DNA of 64,000 bases from Anaerobaca sp035448545. GTDB lineage: Bacteria > Planctomycetota > Phycisphaerae > Sedimentisphaerales > Anaerobacaceae. The position numbers and the translations under genes are program-made. The notes beneath the pieces were generated by a model that ran no database searches, was not told the DNA's origin, and worked only from the letters and a program-made list of their open reading frames with translations. The stretch's first letter is position 1; the number at the start of each line of letters is the position of its first letter. The stretch spans positions 62,001 through 126,000 of the forward strand of contig DAOTJE010000008.1 in the NCBI GenBank assembly GCA_035448545.1, read 5' to 3'. Shown here one piece after another: positions 1 through 7,970 of this stretch.

Positions 1-115
1 GTGGCCATGCGGCAGAGCATGTCGTCGGATAGGGCAGAGCCCGTTGCCGGCGTTCTCGGTTTACGGTTCATTCGGCACCATCCCCTTCTGTCAGCATGCG
101 GACCTTGCGATCGAA

Positions 116-1444
116 TCAGATCGTGTACGGAACCCGCATCGCGCGGGACCGCATCCGGTTGGCTTCCACATCGCCGACAAACTCAGCCTTGATCAGATCG
201 AACGAGAGATTTCGCTGCAACTGCTCGCAGATATCGGCCGCCAGGCAAATGTTCATCGACCGCGCCATGACCTCCGGACTCGCCACGGGGGCTCGGCGCG
301 AGCGGATGCAGTCGAGGAAGTCCCGCACGTGGTCCAGCGGCCGCTGTGTGCGCGCGGTGTACTCGGCCAGCACCTTCGTGTAATCGCGCAGCAGAGCCGG
401 CGAAGAGACCTCCGTCTGTGCGTAGCCGTCTGCGGCCCCGGCCCATCCTTCGGGTCCGTCGAACCGCTCGCCGCAGGCGCCATGCCAGTACTCGCACGGG
501 TCCCACACCGAGCCGGCGACGCGGAACAGCACGAGCTTCACTCCGTTGGACAGGCGCGTCACGATCGTCGCATCGGGTCCGGCGTACTCGAACTCGATGC
601 GCCAGACGCCCGTCATGTCCAGCCCCGCCAGCGCCTGGGCCACGGTGTGCGCGCCCCACATCGCCACGTCGGTTGCCAGGTCGTAGAAGTGATACCACCC
701 GCCGCCGTTGACGTACCCGGCGTTGTAGGGTCGCCACGGGCAGGGGCCAAGCCAGAGGTCCCAGTCCAGCTCCTCTTTGGGAGGTTCGGGCTCGGCGGGC
801 AGCCAGTCGTGACGCAGCCCGTCGCGCCAACGGCAGTCGGCGTACACGGTATGGATCGGGCCGAGCCGGCCGGACCGGGCCAGCTCCATGGCGAACACGT
901 GAGGAGGCTCGCTGAGCCGCTGAGCGCCGGTTTGATAGACCCGGCCGTAGCGGCGGGCGGTTTCCACGACCGCCTGGCCCTGCGCCATCGTCAGGCACGC
1001 CGGCTTCTCACAATAGACGTCTTTGCCTGCCCGCATCGCCAGGACCGAGGCCAGCGCGTGCCAGCGGTCGCCGGTGGCGATGAGCACGGCGTCCACGTCC
1101 GTGCGTTCGGCCAGGAACTGGCGCATGTCGCCGTACGCCGCACAGTCCTTGTTGCCGTACTTGCCGTCCACGGTGTTCTTGGCGGTTTCGCGCTTGCTCT
1201 TTACGACGTCGCAGACGGCGACCCACTGCACATCCGGCTGCGTCAGCATGTACCCCAAGTCGTAGGAACCCCGGCCGCCCAGGCCGATGCCGCCCATCAC
1301 GATGCGCTCACTGGCCGCCACCGCTCCGCCGCGCCCCAGGGCCGATGCCGGAACGTAGTAGGGCAGCGCCATCGCCCCGGCCGCCATCGCCCCACGTGCC
1401 AGAAACCGCCGCCGCGTCAGTGTCCTGCTGCTGTCGTCGCTCAT
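116..1444 (-). CDS. Tat-exported Gfo/Idh/MocA family oxidoreductase
   Basis: This is an NAD(P)-dependent sugar dehydrogenase-like protein of the Gfo/Idh/MocA family, 442 residues from ATG at 1444. Residues 10-16 (TRRRFLA) followed by an Ala-rich hydrophobic stretch form a twin-arginine signal, so it is probably exported folded with its cofactor. The Rossmann glycine motif GIGLGGRG is at 52-59 and the family motif CEKP, which includes the conserved lysine, is at 145-148. The reading frame stays open far upstream, but only this start gives the Tat signal at the N-terminus. Large sets of such exported oxidoreductases are typical of Planctomycetota and are usually tied to sugar catabolism. The substrate is unknown. 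It is divergent from the secreted DUF6259 gene, so the two may share a function. The 115 bases before its stop codon show nothing I recognise. Confidence 0.9.
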   Translation of the reverse strand: MSDDSSRTLTRRRFLARGAMAAGAMALPYYVPASALGRGGAVAASERIVMGGIGLGGRGSYDLGYMLTQPDVQWVAVCDVVKSKRETAKNTVDGKYGNKDCAAYGDMRQFLAERTDVDAVLIATGDRWHALASVLAMRAGKDVYCEKPACLTMAQGQAVVETARRYGRVYQTGAQRLSEPPHVFAMELARSGRLGPIHTVYADCRWRDGLRHDWLPAEPEPPKEELDWDLWLGPCPWRPYNAGYVNGGGWYHFYDLATDVAMWGAHTVAQALAGLDMTGVWRIEFEYAGPDATIVTRLSNGVKLVLFRVAGSVWDPCEYWHGACGERFDGPEGWAGAADGYAQTEVSSPALLRDYTKVLAEYTARTQRPLDHVRDFLDCIRSRRAPVASPEVMARSMNICLAADICEQLQRNLSFDLIKAEFVGDVEANRMRSRAMRVPYTI

Positions 1445-1537
1445 AAGGTTCGTCCTTGTTCCCACAATCTCATCGTCGTGACCCAGCCTGCGTCGGGGGC
1501 GGCCTGAATTCCAGCGTTCCACCCGGGCCGCCGCACG

Positions 1538-1566
1538 TTCACACCGAAGCGGCGTCCGTGTACAAT
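1538..1566 (+). promoter_or_regulatory. Sigma-70-type promoter for the 1604 gene
   Basis: TTCACA (1538-1543), a 17-base spacer and TACAAT (1561-1566) match the -35/-10 consensus at five of six positions each. Transcription would start near 1573, leaving a leader of about 30 bases with GGAG eight bases before the ATG at 1604. Confidence 0.55.
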
Positions 1567-1603
1567 GGGTCTTACGCAACCAGTATAGCATGGAGCCGGC
1601 ATC

Positions 1604-3940
1604 ATGGAGTACATTTCTGATACACGTCGGGGTGGTTTGCCGTGCGTCGTTCTCCTGGCGACCCTGTGTCTTACCGGCGGCGCTTCGGCTCTGTCTCTGG
1701 ATGCTCCCAAGATGTCCGCGCGGTTCGACGATGAGCATGGGTCTCTGGTTTCCCTGCTCGACAAGCAGACGGGCCACGACCACATCGACGCGAATGCCCT
1801 CGGCAGTCTCTGGGTGTTGGAGTTGCCCGAGCAGGCCGGAGGCACGCTGCTTCCCGAACACGCGCGGCGATTCGAATGCCGACGCGAGGACAACGATTCG
1901 CATCGAGCGCGCCTGTTCTGGACCGGGTTCAACCGGGCCGCGGTGCCCGCTCTGTCCGTATCGGTCGGTGTCCGCCTTGATCCTGCGGCCCAGGCAGGTC
2001 GTTTCTCTATCAGTGTGCAAGGCCTTGCCGGCGTGGTTCCCCGCGTGCTGTGCTTCCCGCGCATCGGCGCCATCGCGCCACAGGAATCGGAAGTGCTCGC
2101 CGCGCCCTATTGGATGGGCGAAAAGACGACGCAGGCCAGGCAACTGCTCTCCCCGGCGTCGGGGCAGGCCCAGCGGCGCGAGTTCGCCTATCCCGGCATA
2201 CTGTCCATGCAATGCATGGCGTTCTACCGCGACAATGGCCCGGGCCTGTATCTCGCCGCGGACGACATCGCGGCGCGCAGCAAGAGCTTCGCCGCCTTCG
2301 GCGACGGACGCGGCGGCATTGGCCTGGAGGTCTGCCATTTCCCAGGCGCCGACGCCGCAGCGCAAGGGACGTGCGAACCGCCCTACGAAGTGGTGGTCGG
2401 CCTCTTTGAAGGCGACTGGATCACGGTGGCCGCGCGGTATCGCGAGTGGGCGCTTGAGCAGCCCTGGGCCCGCCGGAGCCGGCTGAGAGAGGGCCGCACG
2501 CCCCCCTGGGTCCTAAACACGGGATTCTGGGTCTGGAATCGCGGCCGGTCGGACAGCGTATTGCCTCCGGCCGCCGCCGCGCAGGACTATCTCGGCGTGC
2601 CGGTCAGTGTGTTCTGGCACTGGTGGCATGGCTGCGCCTACGACGTCAATTTCCCGGAGTACCTGCCGCCGCGCGAGGGCATGGACGCCTTTCGCCAAGC
2701 CGTGTACCAGGCCCGCCGGGAAGGGCTGAATCCCATCGTGTACATGAACCAGCGGCTCTGGGGCATGAGTTCCGAGAGCTGGATCTCCAAGAACGCTCAG
2801 CGTTACGCCGTCAAGAAGCCGGACGGCACGGTGCAGCCGGAGGTGTACAACAGCTTCACGCGGTCCCCCATGGCGTCCATGTGCATGGGCACGGCGTTCT
2901 GGCGCGACACCTACGCGGGCCTGTCCGAATCCGTGTACAATGACCTGGGCGTCAGCGGCATCTACATGGACCAGGCCTGCTCGAGCCTCGTCTGCTATGA
3001 CGCCGAACACGGGCACGCGCCCGGAGGCGGCGTGTATTGGATGGAAGGCTTCCGTGCCCTGGAATCGGACATCCGCGCGCGATGTCCCGGCATTGCCCTG
3101 GCGGGCGAGGGTTGCGGTGAGGCCTGGCTGCCCCATCTCGACCTGATGTTGAGTCTTCAGGTCAGCCAGGAACGCTACGCCGCGCCGGGCCAGTGGGAAC
3201 CGATTCCATTCTTCCACGCCGTCTATCACGGCTACACCGTTCTGTATGGGAATTATGCGTCGCTGACGCGGCCGCCGTATGACCCGCTCTGGCCCAGAGA
3301 CTCCGCCCCGGAGCAGCCGCTCCAACTGCTCGACGAGAAATTCCGATACCAGTTCCGTCTGGAACAGGCGCGCAGCTTCGTCTGGGGACAGCAGCCTTGT
3401 CTTGCGAACTTCCTGCCGGAGCACCTGGCCGAGCGGAAGGCGGACCTGGCCTATATCAAACAACTGGTTCAACTGCGGCAGGCGGCCCTGCCTTATCTGC
3501 TGTACGGCACGTTCATTCGCCCGCCGCGCATGGACATTCCCGATATGGAGATAGACATGTCGCGTCTGTCCATCTACGCCGGCCAGCAGGGGGCCGTCCA
3601 GGAATACCGCAAGCGGGTGCCGCAATACCTGGCGGGCGCCTGGCGCGCCGATGGCGGAGGCATCGCCGTGGCGATCGCCAACATGGCCGACGCGGAGCAC
3701 CCGATCCGTTTCGCCCTCAGCCGCGAAGAACACGGACTGCCGGAGCGAGGGTGCATCTCCAAGCGGCTTCCCGCTGGCAGCACGGGGATGGGCTGCTTCG
3801 AAAGCGGCCAGGCAACCGTCACCGACACCCTCGCCCCCGCCGGCGCCGCCATCTACGAGTTCGTCCCCACCCCGGAACCGAACCACGCAGATGCAGCGCC
3901 TCGCAGGGAGGCCCTCTCGAAAGTCTCGGGGATGCCCTGA
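1604..3940 (+). CDS. Secreted DUF6259-type putative glycoside hydrolase
   Basis: This is a 778-residue protein with an N-terminal hydrophobic signal peptide (about residues 12-29), so it is probably periplasmic or outside the cell. After a beta-rich N-terminal third (to about residue 280) comes a region that reads like a TIM barrel of the alpha-galactosidase or DUF6259 kind. Strand-end acidic residues include Asp456 in GIYMDQ and Glu502 in AGEGCGE, which are possible catalytic residues. The C-terminus reads as a small beta domain. GGAG lies eight bases before the ATG. The family assignment rests on overall pattern (the WHWWHG, YMNQRLWG and YMDQ segments), not on a search. The substrate is unknown. 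The divergent Tat oxidoreductase suggests polysaccharide or glycoside breakdown. Confidence 0.65.
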   Translation: MEYISDTRRGGLPCVVLLATLCLTGGASALSLDAPKMSARFDDEHGSLVSLLDKQTGHDHIDANALGSLWVLELPEQAGGTLLPEHARRFECRREDNDSHRARLFWTGFNRAAVPALSVSVGVRLDPAAQAGRFSISVQGLAGVVPRVLCFPRIGAIAPQESEVLAAPYWMGEKTTQARQLLSPASGQAQRREFAYPGILSMQCMAFYRDNGPGLYLAADDIAARSKSFAAFGDGRGGIGLEVCHFPGADAAAQGTCEPPYEVVVGLFEGDWITVAARYREWALEQPWARRSRLREGRTPPWVLNTGFWVWNRGRSDSVLPPAAAAQDYLGVPVSVFWHWWHGCAYDVNFPEYLPPREGMDAFRQAVYQARREGLNPIVYMNQRLWGMSSESWISKNAQRYAVKKPDGTVQPEVYNSFTRSPMASMCMGTAFWRDTYAGLSESVYNDLGVSGIYMDQACSSLVCYDAEHGHAPGGGVYWMEGFRALESDIRARCPGIALAGEGCGEAWLPHLDLMLSLQVSQERYAAPGQWEPIPFFHAVYHGYTVLYGNYASLTRPPYDPLWPRDSAPEQPLQLLDEKFRYQFRLEQARSFVWGQQPCLANFLPEHLAERKADLAYIKQLVQLRQAALPYLLYGTFIRPPRMDIPDMEIDMSRLSIYAGQQGAVQEYRKRVPQYLAGAWRADGGGIAVAIANMADAEHPIRFALSREEHGLPERGCISKRLPAGSTGMGCFESGQATVTDTLAPAGAAIYEFVPTPEPNHADAAPRREALSKVSGMP

Positions 3941-4085
3941 TCATGTCGCGGTGAGCAGGCGGTGCCGTCGGCCGCCTGTTGGCTGGATGGCCTGGTCTGT
4001 GTCCAGAGACTGTGCTCCTTGCGTGCGGCCGGCATGGAACAACCAGCGGCGGAGAATTTCCGGGGAATTTTGGCGGGAACGGGGC

Positions 4086-4114
4086 TTGACTTGCGCAGCT
4101 CGCAGGCATAGACT
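4086..4114 (+). promoter_or_regulatory. Sigma-70-type promoter of the arg operon
   Basis: TTGACT (4086-4091), a 17-base spacer and TAGACT (4109-4114). The start would be near 4121, 32 bases before argB. No ARG-box palindrome was recognised around it. Confidence 0.55.
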
Positions 4115-4152
4115 AAAGGATTCTTTTTTATCGGAATCGAAGGAGTCCTTAC

Positions 4153-5034
4153 GTGCAAGAAGCTATTGCCAAAGCGGCCGCCCTCGTCGAGGCGATGGAG
4201 TACATCCGGGCCTTTCGCGGGCGGATTGTGGTCGTCAAGCTGGGCGGCAGCGTGCTGGACGACCCGGCGGCGCAGCGGAACCTGCTGACCGACGTGGCGT
4301 TCATGGCGACAGTCGGGATGCGGCCGATCATCGTCCACGGGGGCGGCAAGGCCATCACCCGGGCGATGAACGAGGCGGGCCTGGAGCCGGTCTGGGTGCA
4401 GGGCCGCCGGTACACCGACCAGCGGACGCTCAACATCGCCGAGCATACGCTGGTTTACAAGACAAACGTGCCGATCTGCCAGACGCTGGAGGAACTGGGC
4501 TGCACCGCGATGGGGCTGCACTCGCTGAGCAGTTGCGTGCTGCTGGCCGAGACGCTGCGTCTGCCCGGCCCGGAAGGACGCAAGCTCGACCTCGGTCTGG
4601 TCGGCAAGGTCGTCGATGTCAACAGCAAGCTGCTCAAGACGCTCTGCGCCGACGGCACGATTCCGGTGATCGCGTCGGTGGCGATCGACAAAGCCGGCGG
4701 CAAGCTGAACGTCAACGCCGACAGCGCCGCGGGCAAGGTGGCCGAGGCGGTGGTGGCCGAGAAGCTCGTGATGGTCAGCGATACGCACGGCATTCGCAGG
4801 GACATCAACGACCCGGAGAGCTGGATCAGCAGCCTCGATGAACAGCAGATCCAGGAGATGATCGATGCCGGCGTGATCACCGACGCGATGTTCCCCAAGG
4901 TCGAGGCGTGCCTGACGGCGCTGGCGGCAGGCGTGCGCAAGGCCCACATCATCGACGGCCGCATCGACCACTCCCTGCTGCTGGAAATCTACACCGAGAA
5001 GGGCATCGGCACCGAGATCGTGCGAAGGCCATAG
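4153..5034 (+). CDS. argB: Acetylglutamate kinase
   Basis: This enzyme phosphorylates N-acetylglutamate with ATP, the second step of arginine synthesis, in the cytoplasm. At 293 residues it has the usual family length. Visible motifs are VVKLGGSV near residue 29 (ATP phosphate-binding lysine), IVHGGGKAI near residues 59-67 (acetylglutamate-binding glycine loop) and DTHGI in the C-terminal nucleotide-binding half. The start is GTG at 4153, chosen because AAGGAG ends seven bases upstream and the frame gives the right N-terminus. It is first of argB-argD-argF, all co-directional, with 74 bases before argD. The short N-terminal helix ahead of the kinase core is the kind seen in arginine-inhibited hexameric forms, so feedback control is possible but not shown. 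Confidence 0.96.
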   Translation: MQEAIAKAAALVEAMEYIRAFRGRIVVVKLGGSVLDDPAAQRNLLTDVAFMATVGMRPIIVHGGGKAITRAMNEAGLEPVWVQGRRYTDQRTLNIAEHTLVYKTNVPICQTLEELGCTAMGLHSLSSCVLLAETLRLPGPEGRKLDLGLVGKVVDVNSKLLKTLCADGTIPVIASVAIDKAGGKLNVNADSAAGKVAEAVVAEKLVMVSDTHGIRRDINDPESWISSLDEQQIQEMIDAGVITDAMFPKVEACLTALAAGVRKAHIIDGRIDHSLLLEIYTEKGIGTEIVRRP

Positions 5035-5108
5035 GTCCTGTACGGCCTGCAGGACCGATTCCGTTCGAAGCCACAAGAGAGATCCACCCCCAGACTCCAG
5101 AGGGATCT

Positions 5109-6287
5109 ATGACAACGCAAGAGACGATAGCACTGTTTGACAAATACGTGATCGCCAACTACGGCCGGCTGGGCCGCGTCATGGTCAAGGGCGAAGGTTC
5201 CTATCTCTATGACGCCGACGGTCACAAGATTCTCGACATGTTCCCCGGCTGGGCGGTCAGCGGCATCGGCCACTGTCACCCCAAGGTGGTCGAGGCGGTG
5301 CGCCGCCAGGTCGGCGAGCTGATCCACATCGACAACACGTTCTACTCCGAGCCGCAGGGCCGACTGGCGCAACTGCTCAGCGAACGGGCCTTCGGCGGCA
5401 AGTGCTTCTTCTGTAACAGCGGCGCCGAGGCCAACGAGGCGGCCCTGAAGCTCTCGCGACTGCACACCGCCAAGGGCAAGTACAAGTTCATCACCGCCGA
5501 GGGCAGCTTCCACGGCCGGACCTTCGCGACGGTGACCGCCACCGCGCAGCCCAAATACCACGAGGGGTTCCTGCCGCTGCTGCCGGGCTTCACATACATT
5601 CCGTTCAACGACGTTGCGGCGCTGGAGGCGGCCTTCACCGACGAAGTGGCCGCCGTGATGGTCGAGCCGATCCAGGGCGAAGGCGGCATCAACGTCGCGA
5701 GTCCCGAGTTCCTCCGCGCCATTCGCGAGCTGTGCGATGCCAAAGGGGCGATCATGATTCTCGACGAAGTGCAGACAGGTATCGGCCGGACCGGCAAATG
5801 GTTCGCCTACCAGCATTATGACGTCGAGCCCGACATTATCACGATGGCCAAGGCTCTCGGCGGCGGCGTCGCCATCGGCGCGATGATGGCCCGCCCCGAG
5901 ATTGCCGCCTCGCTGGTGCCGGGCAAGCACGCCTCCACGTTCGGCGGCAACTGCCTGGCCTGTGCTGCCGGTATCGCCACCATCGAGGCCATCGAGGAGG
6001 AGGGCCTGTTGCAGAAGGCCGCCGAACTGGGCCGCTATGCGCAGGACCGGCTGGGCGCCCTCAAGGAAAAGCACCCGGTCATTGACCACATCCGCGGCAA
6101 AGGCCTGATGATCGGCATTCAACTGACGCGTCCCGGCGCCCCCATCGTCGCTACATGTCTGGAGAAGGGCCTGAGGATCAACTGCACGCACGAGACCGTG
6201 ATCCGTTTCATGCCGCCCATGACCGTCACGCGCGAGCAGATCGACGAGGCCATCGAAATCTTTGACAACGTCCTGTCCGGGAGTTGA
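5109..6287 (+). CDS. argD: Acetylornithine aminotransferase
   Basis: This PLP-dependent class III aminotransferase converts N-acetylglutamate semialdehyde to N-acetylornithine with glutamate as donor. It has 392 residues from ATG at 5109, preceded by GAGGG at good spacing; the frame is open further upstream but only as an overlap into argB. NSGAEANE (103-110) is the cofactor phosphate-binding signature, LDEVQTGIGRTG contains the PLP-ring aspartate, and Lys248 in TMAKALGGG is the Schiff-base lysine. Its stop lies two bases before the argF ATG, so the two are surely co-transcribed. ArgD enzymes often also act on succinyl-diaminopimelate; which role dominates cannot be told from sequence. Confidence 0.95.
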   Translation: MTTQETIALFDKYVIANYGRLGRVMVKGEGSYLYDADGHKILDMFPGWAVSGIGHCHPKVVEAVRRQVGELIHIDNTFYSEPQGRLAQLLSERAFGGKCFFCNSGAEANEAALKLSRLHTAKGKYKFITAEGSFHGRTFATVTATAQPKYHEGFLPLLPGFTYIPFNDVAALEAAFTDEVAAVMVEPIQGEGGINVASPEFLRAIRELCDAKGAIMILDEVQTGIGRTGKWFAYQHYDVEPDIITMAKALGGGVAIGAMMARPEIAASLVPGKHASTFGGNCLACAAGIATIEAIEEEGLLQKAAELGRYAQDRLGALKEKHPVIDHIRGKGLMIGIQLTRPGAPIVATCLEKGLRINCTHETVIRFMPPMTVTREQIDEAIEIFDNVLSGS

Positions 6288-6289
6288 CC

Positions 6290-7201
6290 ATGCAAGATTT
6301 TCTTGCCATCAGCGAGTGTTCCACCGACGAACTGAATGCGCTGCTCGAAGAGAGCCGCTCCCTGAAGGCTCTGTACAAGTCGGGCCGGCGCGACCTGTGC
6401 CTGGCGGGTAAGACTCTGGCGATGCTGTTCGAGAAGCCGAGCCTGCGGACCCGCATCAGTTTCCAGGTCGCCATGACCGATCTGGGCGGCAACCCGATCT
6501 ACGTCAAGCCCGAGGACATCGGCGGGATCGGCAAGCGCGAACCGGTCAAGGACATCGCGCGGGTGCTCAGCCGCTACGTCCATGGGATCATGGCGCGAAC
6601 CTTCGAGCACAGCACCGTGATCGACTTGGCCAGGTACGCCGACGTCCCGGTCATCAATGCGCTGACCGACTGGTCGCATCCGTGTCAGGCGATGGCGGAC
6701 GTGCTGACGATCAGCGAGCACTTCGGACGGATCGAGGGCATCACCATCGCCTTCATCGGCGACGGCAACAACGTCGCGCGCTCGCTGGCCTTCGCCGCCG
6801 GCAAGCTGAAGATGAAGCTGATCGTCGCCTCGCCCGCCGGCTACGAACTGGACGACGCGTCCATCCGGATGGCCAACGGCTTTGCGCCCGGCAGTGTCAC
6901 GCAACTGGCCGACCCGCGCGCCGCGGTGGCGCACGCCGACGTGATCTACACCGATACGTGGGTCAGCATGGGCCAGGAGAACGAGAAGGACAAACGCCGC
7001 CGGGAGTTCGCCGGCTTCGAGGTCGACGCCGCTCTGGTCGCGGCCGCGCCGAAGCATGCCAGGATCATGCACTGTCTGCCCGCGTATCGCGGATTCGAGA
7101 TCAGCGACGAAGTCACCGAGTCGCCCCGGGCGATCCTCTTCGACCAGGCGGAGAACCGCCTGCACTTCCAGCGAGCCCTGCTGCGGAAGCTGCTGAGCTG
7201 A
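6290..7201 (+). CDS. argF: Ornithine carbamoyltransferase
   Basis: This enzyme joins carbamoyl phosphate to ornithine to make citrulline. It has 303 residues from ATG at 6290, with GGGAG six bases upstream; an in-frame TTG at 6284 is less likely. The carbamoyl-phosphate loop appears as KPSLRTRISF, a variant of the usual STRT motif. HPCQ is in place, DTWVSMGQE is the ornithine-binding SMG motif, and HCLPAYRG holds the catalytic cysteine. SMG plus HCLP favour ornithine over aspartate, and over N-acetylornithine or N-succinylornithine substrates. It is the last gene of the arg cluster; the next gene converges on it 18 bases after its stop. Confidence 0.93.
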   Translation: MQDFLAISECSTDELNALLEESRSLKALYKSGRRDLCLAGKTLAMLFEKPSLRTRISFQVAMTDLGGNPIYVKPEDIGGIGKREPVKDIARVLSRYVHGIMARTFEHSTVIDLARYADVPVINALTDWSHPCQAMADVLTISEHFGRIEGITIAFIGDGNNVARSLAFAAGKLKMKLIVASPAGYELDDASIRMANGFAPGSVTQLADPRAAVAHADVIYTDTWVSMGQENEKDKRRREFAGFEVDAALVAAAPKHARIMHCLPAYRGFEISDEVTESPRAILFDQAENRLHFQRALLRKLLS

Positions 7202-7219
7202 GCGGATCGTGCGGCCGGT

Positions 7220-7873
7220 TTACTCGACGGCGTCGCGCCGCCGCAGATAACGCAGGACCTCGGCTCGGCAGGCGAGATCGCCTTGGGCGGTGTACGTCTC
7301 GATGCGCTGCTGCTCCGATTCGATCAGGTCGGCCCGCGTGCCGGTGAGGATCCCCTGGGAGTGGGTCACGACCTCGTCCCATCTCTGGGCTTTTCCCGGA
7401 AGGCTGTAGATTCGCAGCGATGGATACTCCCGAAGAGCAGCCGTGACGACCGCCATGAACGCCCGCTCCTGGTGGAACGGCGCCGAGGTCACGATCAAGT
7501 TGGAGAGCCCTTGCGCCTTTGCGAATCGCACCACCTGTTGCGCCTCGATCTGGGTGTGCAGGATTTCGGTCGGTTCCATCGGGACCTCTTCGGTGGTCTT
7601 GCGGGGAATGCCTGATCGGACCATCGCCTCACGATAGGCGGACGCGCCGATGTAGCCGCTCTTGGCGGCGCAGTCGGAGATCCAGATCCGGCCGACGATC
7701 CTGCGATGCAGCAGTCCGCGTGCGGCCCCGAAGACGCTCTCCTGATTCGGCTCGGTCTGCGCGAAGAGGTACAGCGCCTCCGCCCGCGACGGCAGGACGT
7801 CACACAGGATGCGCAGCAGCAGTTCGGTCCGTTCGTTCACTTTGAGTTGGGCTCTTGTTGCGGCGAAAGACAC
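7220..7873 (-). CDS. YdcF/SanA-like DUF218 protein
   Basis: This 217-residue protein resembles the DUF218 (ElyC/SanA/YdcF) family: an alternating alpha/beta order, a central stretch with E..PMEPTEILHTQIEAQ (acid-rich, like the family's S-x-N-T-x-E-N helix), and NLIVTSAPFHQERAF, matching the family's VTS..H..RA segment. It lacks an N-terminal membrane helix, so it may be cytoplasmic like YdcF. The start is uncertain: the longest frame begins with GTG at 7873 and there is no ATG near the N-terminus. Family members are linked to envelope or peptidoglycan phenotypes, or bind SAM in vitro, and a precise role cannot be inferred. The gene is separated from the upstream pilus operon by a terminator hairpin. 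Confidence 0.7.
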   Translation of the reverse strand: MSFAATRAQLKVNERTELLLRILCDVLPSRAEALYLFAQTEPNQESVFGAARGLLHRRIVGRIWISDCAAKSGYIGASAYREAMVRSGIPRKTTEEVPMEPTEILHTQIEAQQVVRFAKAQGLSNLIVTSAPFHQERAFMAVVTAALREYPSLRIYSLPGKAQRWDEVVTHSQGILTGTRADLIESEQQRIETYTAQGDLACRAEVLRYLRRRDAVE

Positions 7874-7918
7874 CGGACAATGTAGTGCCCTTGTTCGGCG
7901 GGGTCAAGAGAATCAAAG

Positions 7919-7957
7919 AGCCGGTCCTGGGGGTGGGATGCGACCACAGGACCGGCT
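7919..7957 (-). terminator. Terminator hairpin of the PilM operon
   Basis: A perfect 11-bp inverted repeat, AGCCGGTCCTG at 7919-7929 and its complement at 7947-7957, with a 17-base loop. Read on the minus strand it is followed by a T-rich stretch (CTCTTTGATTCTC). It lies 13 bases after the stop of the last pilus-operon gene, the expected place for a factor-independent terminator. Confidence 0.75.
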
Positions 7958-7970
7958 GTGTATGCGAAGG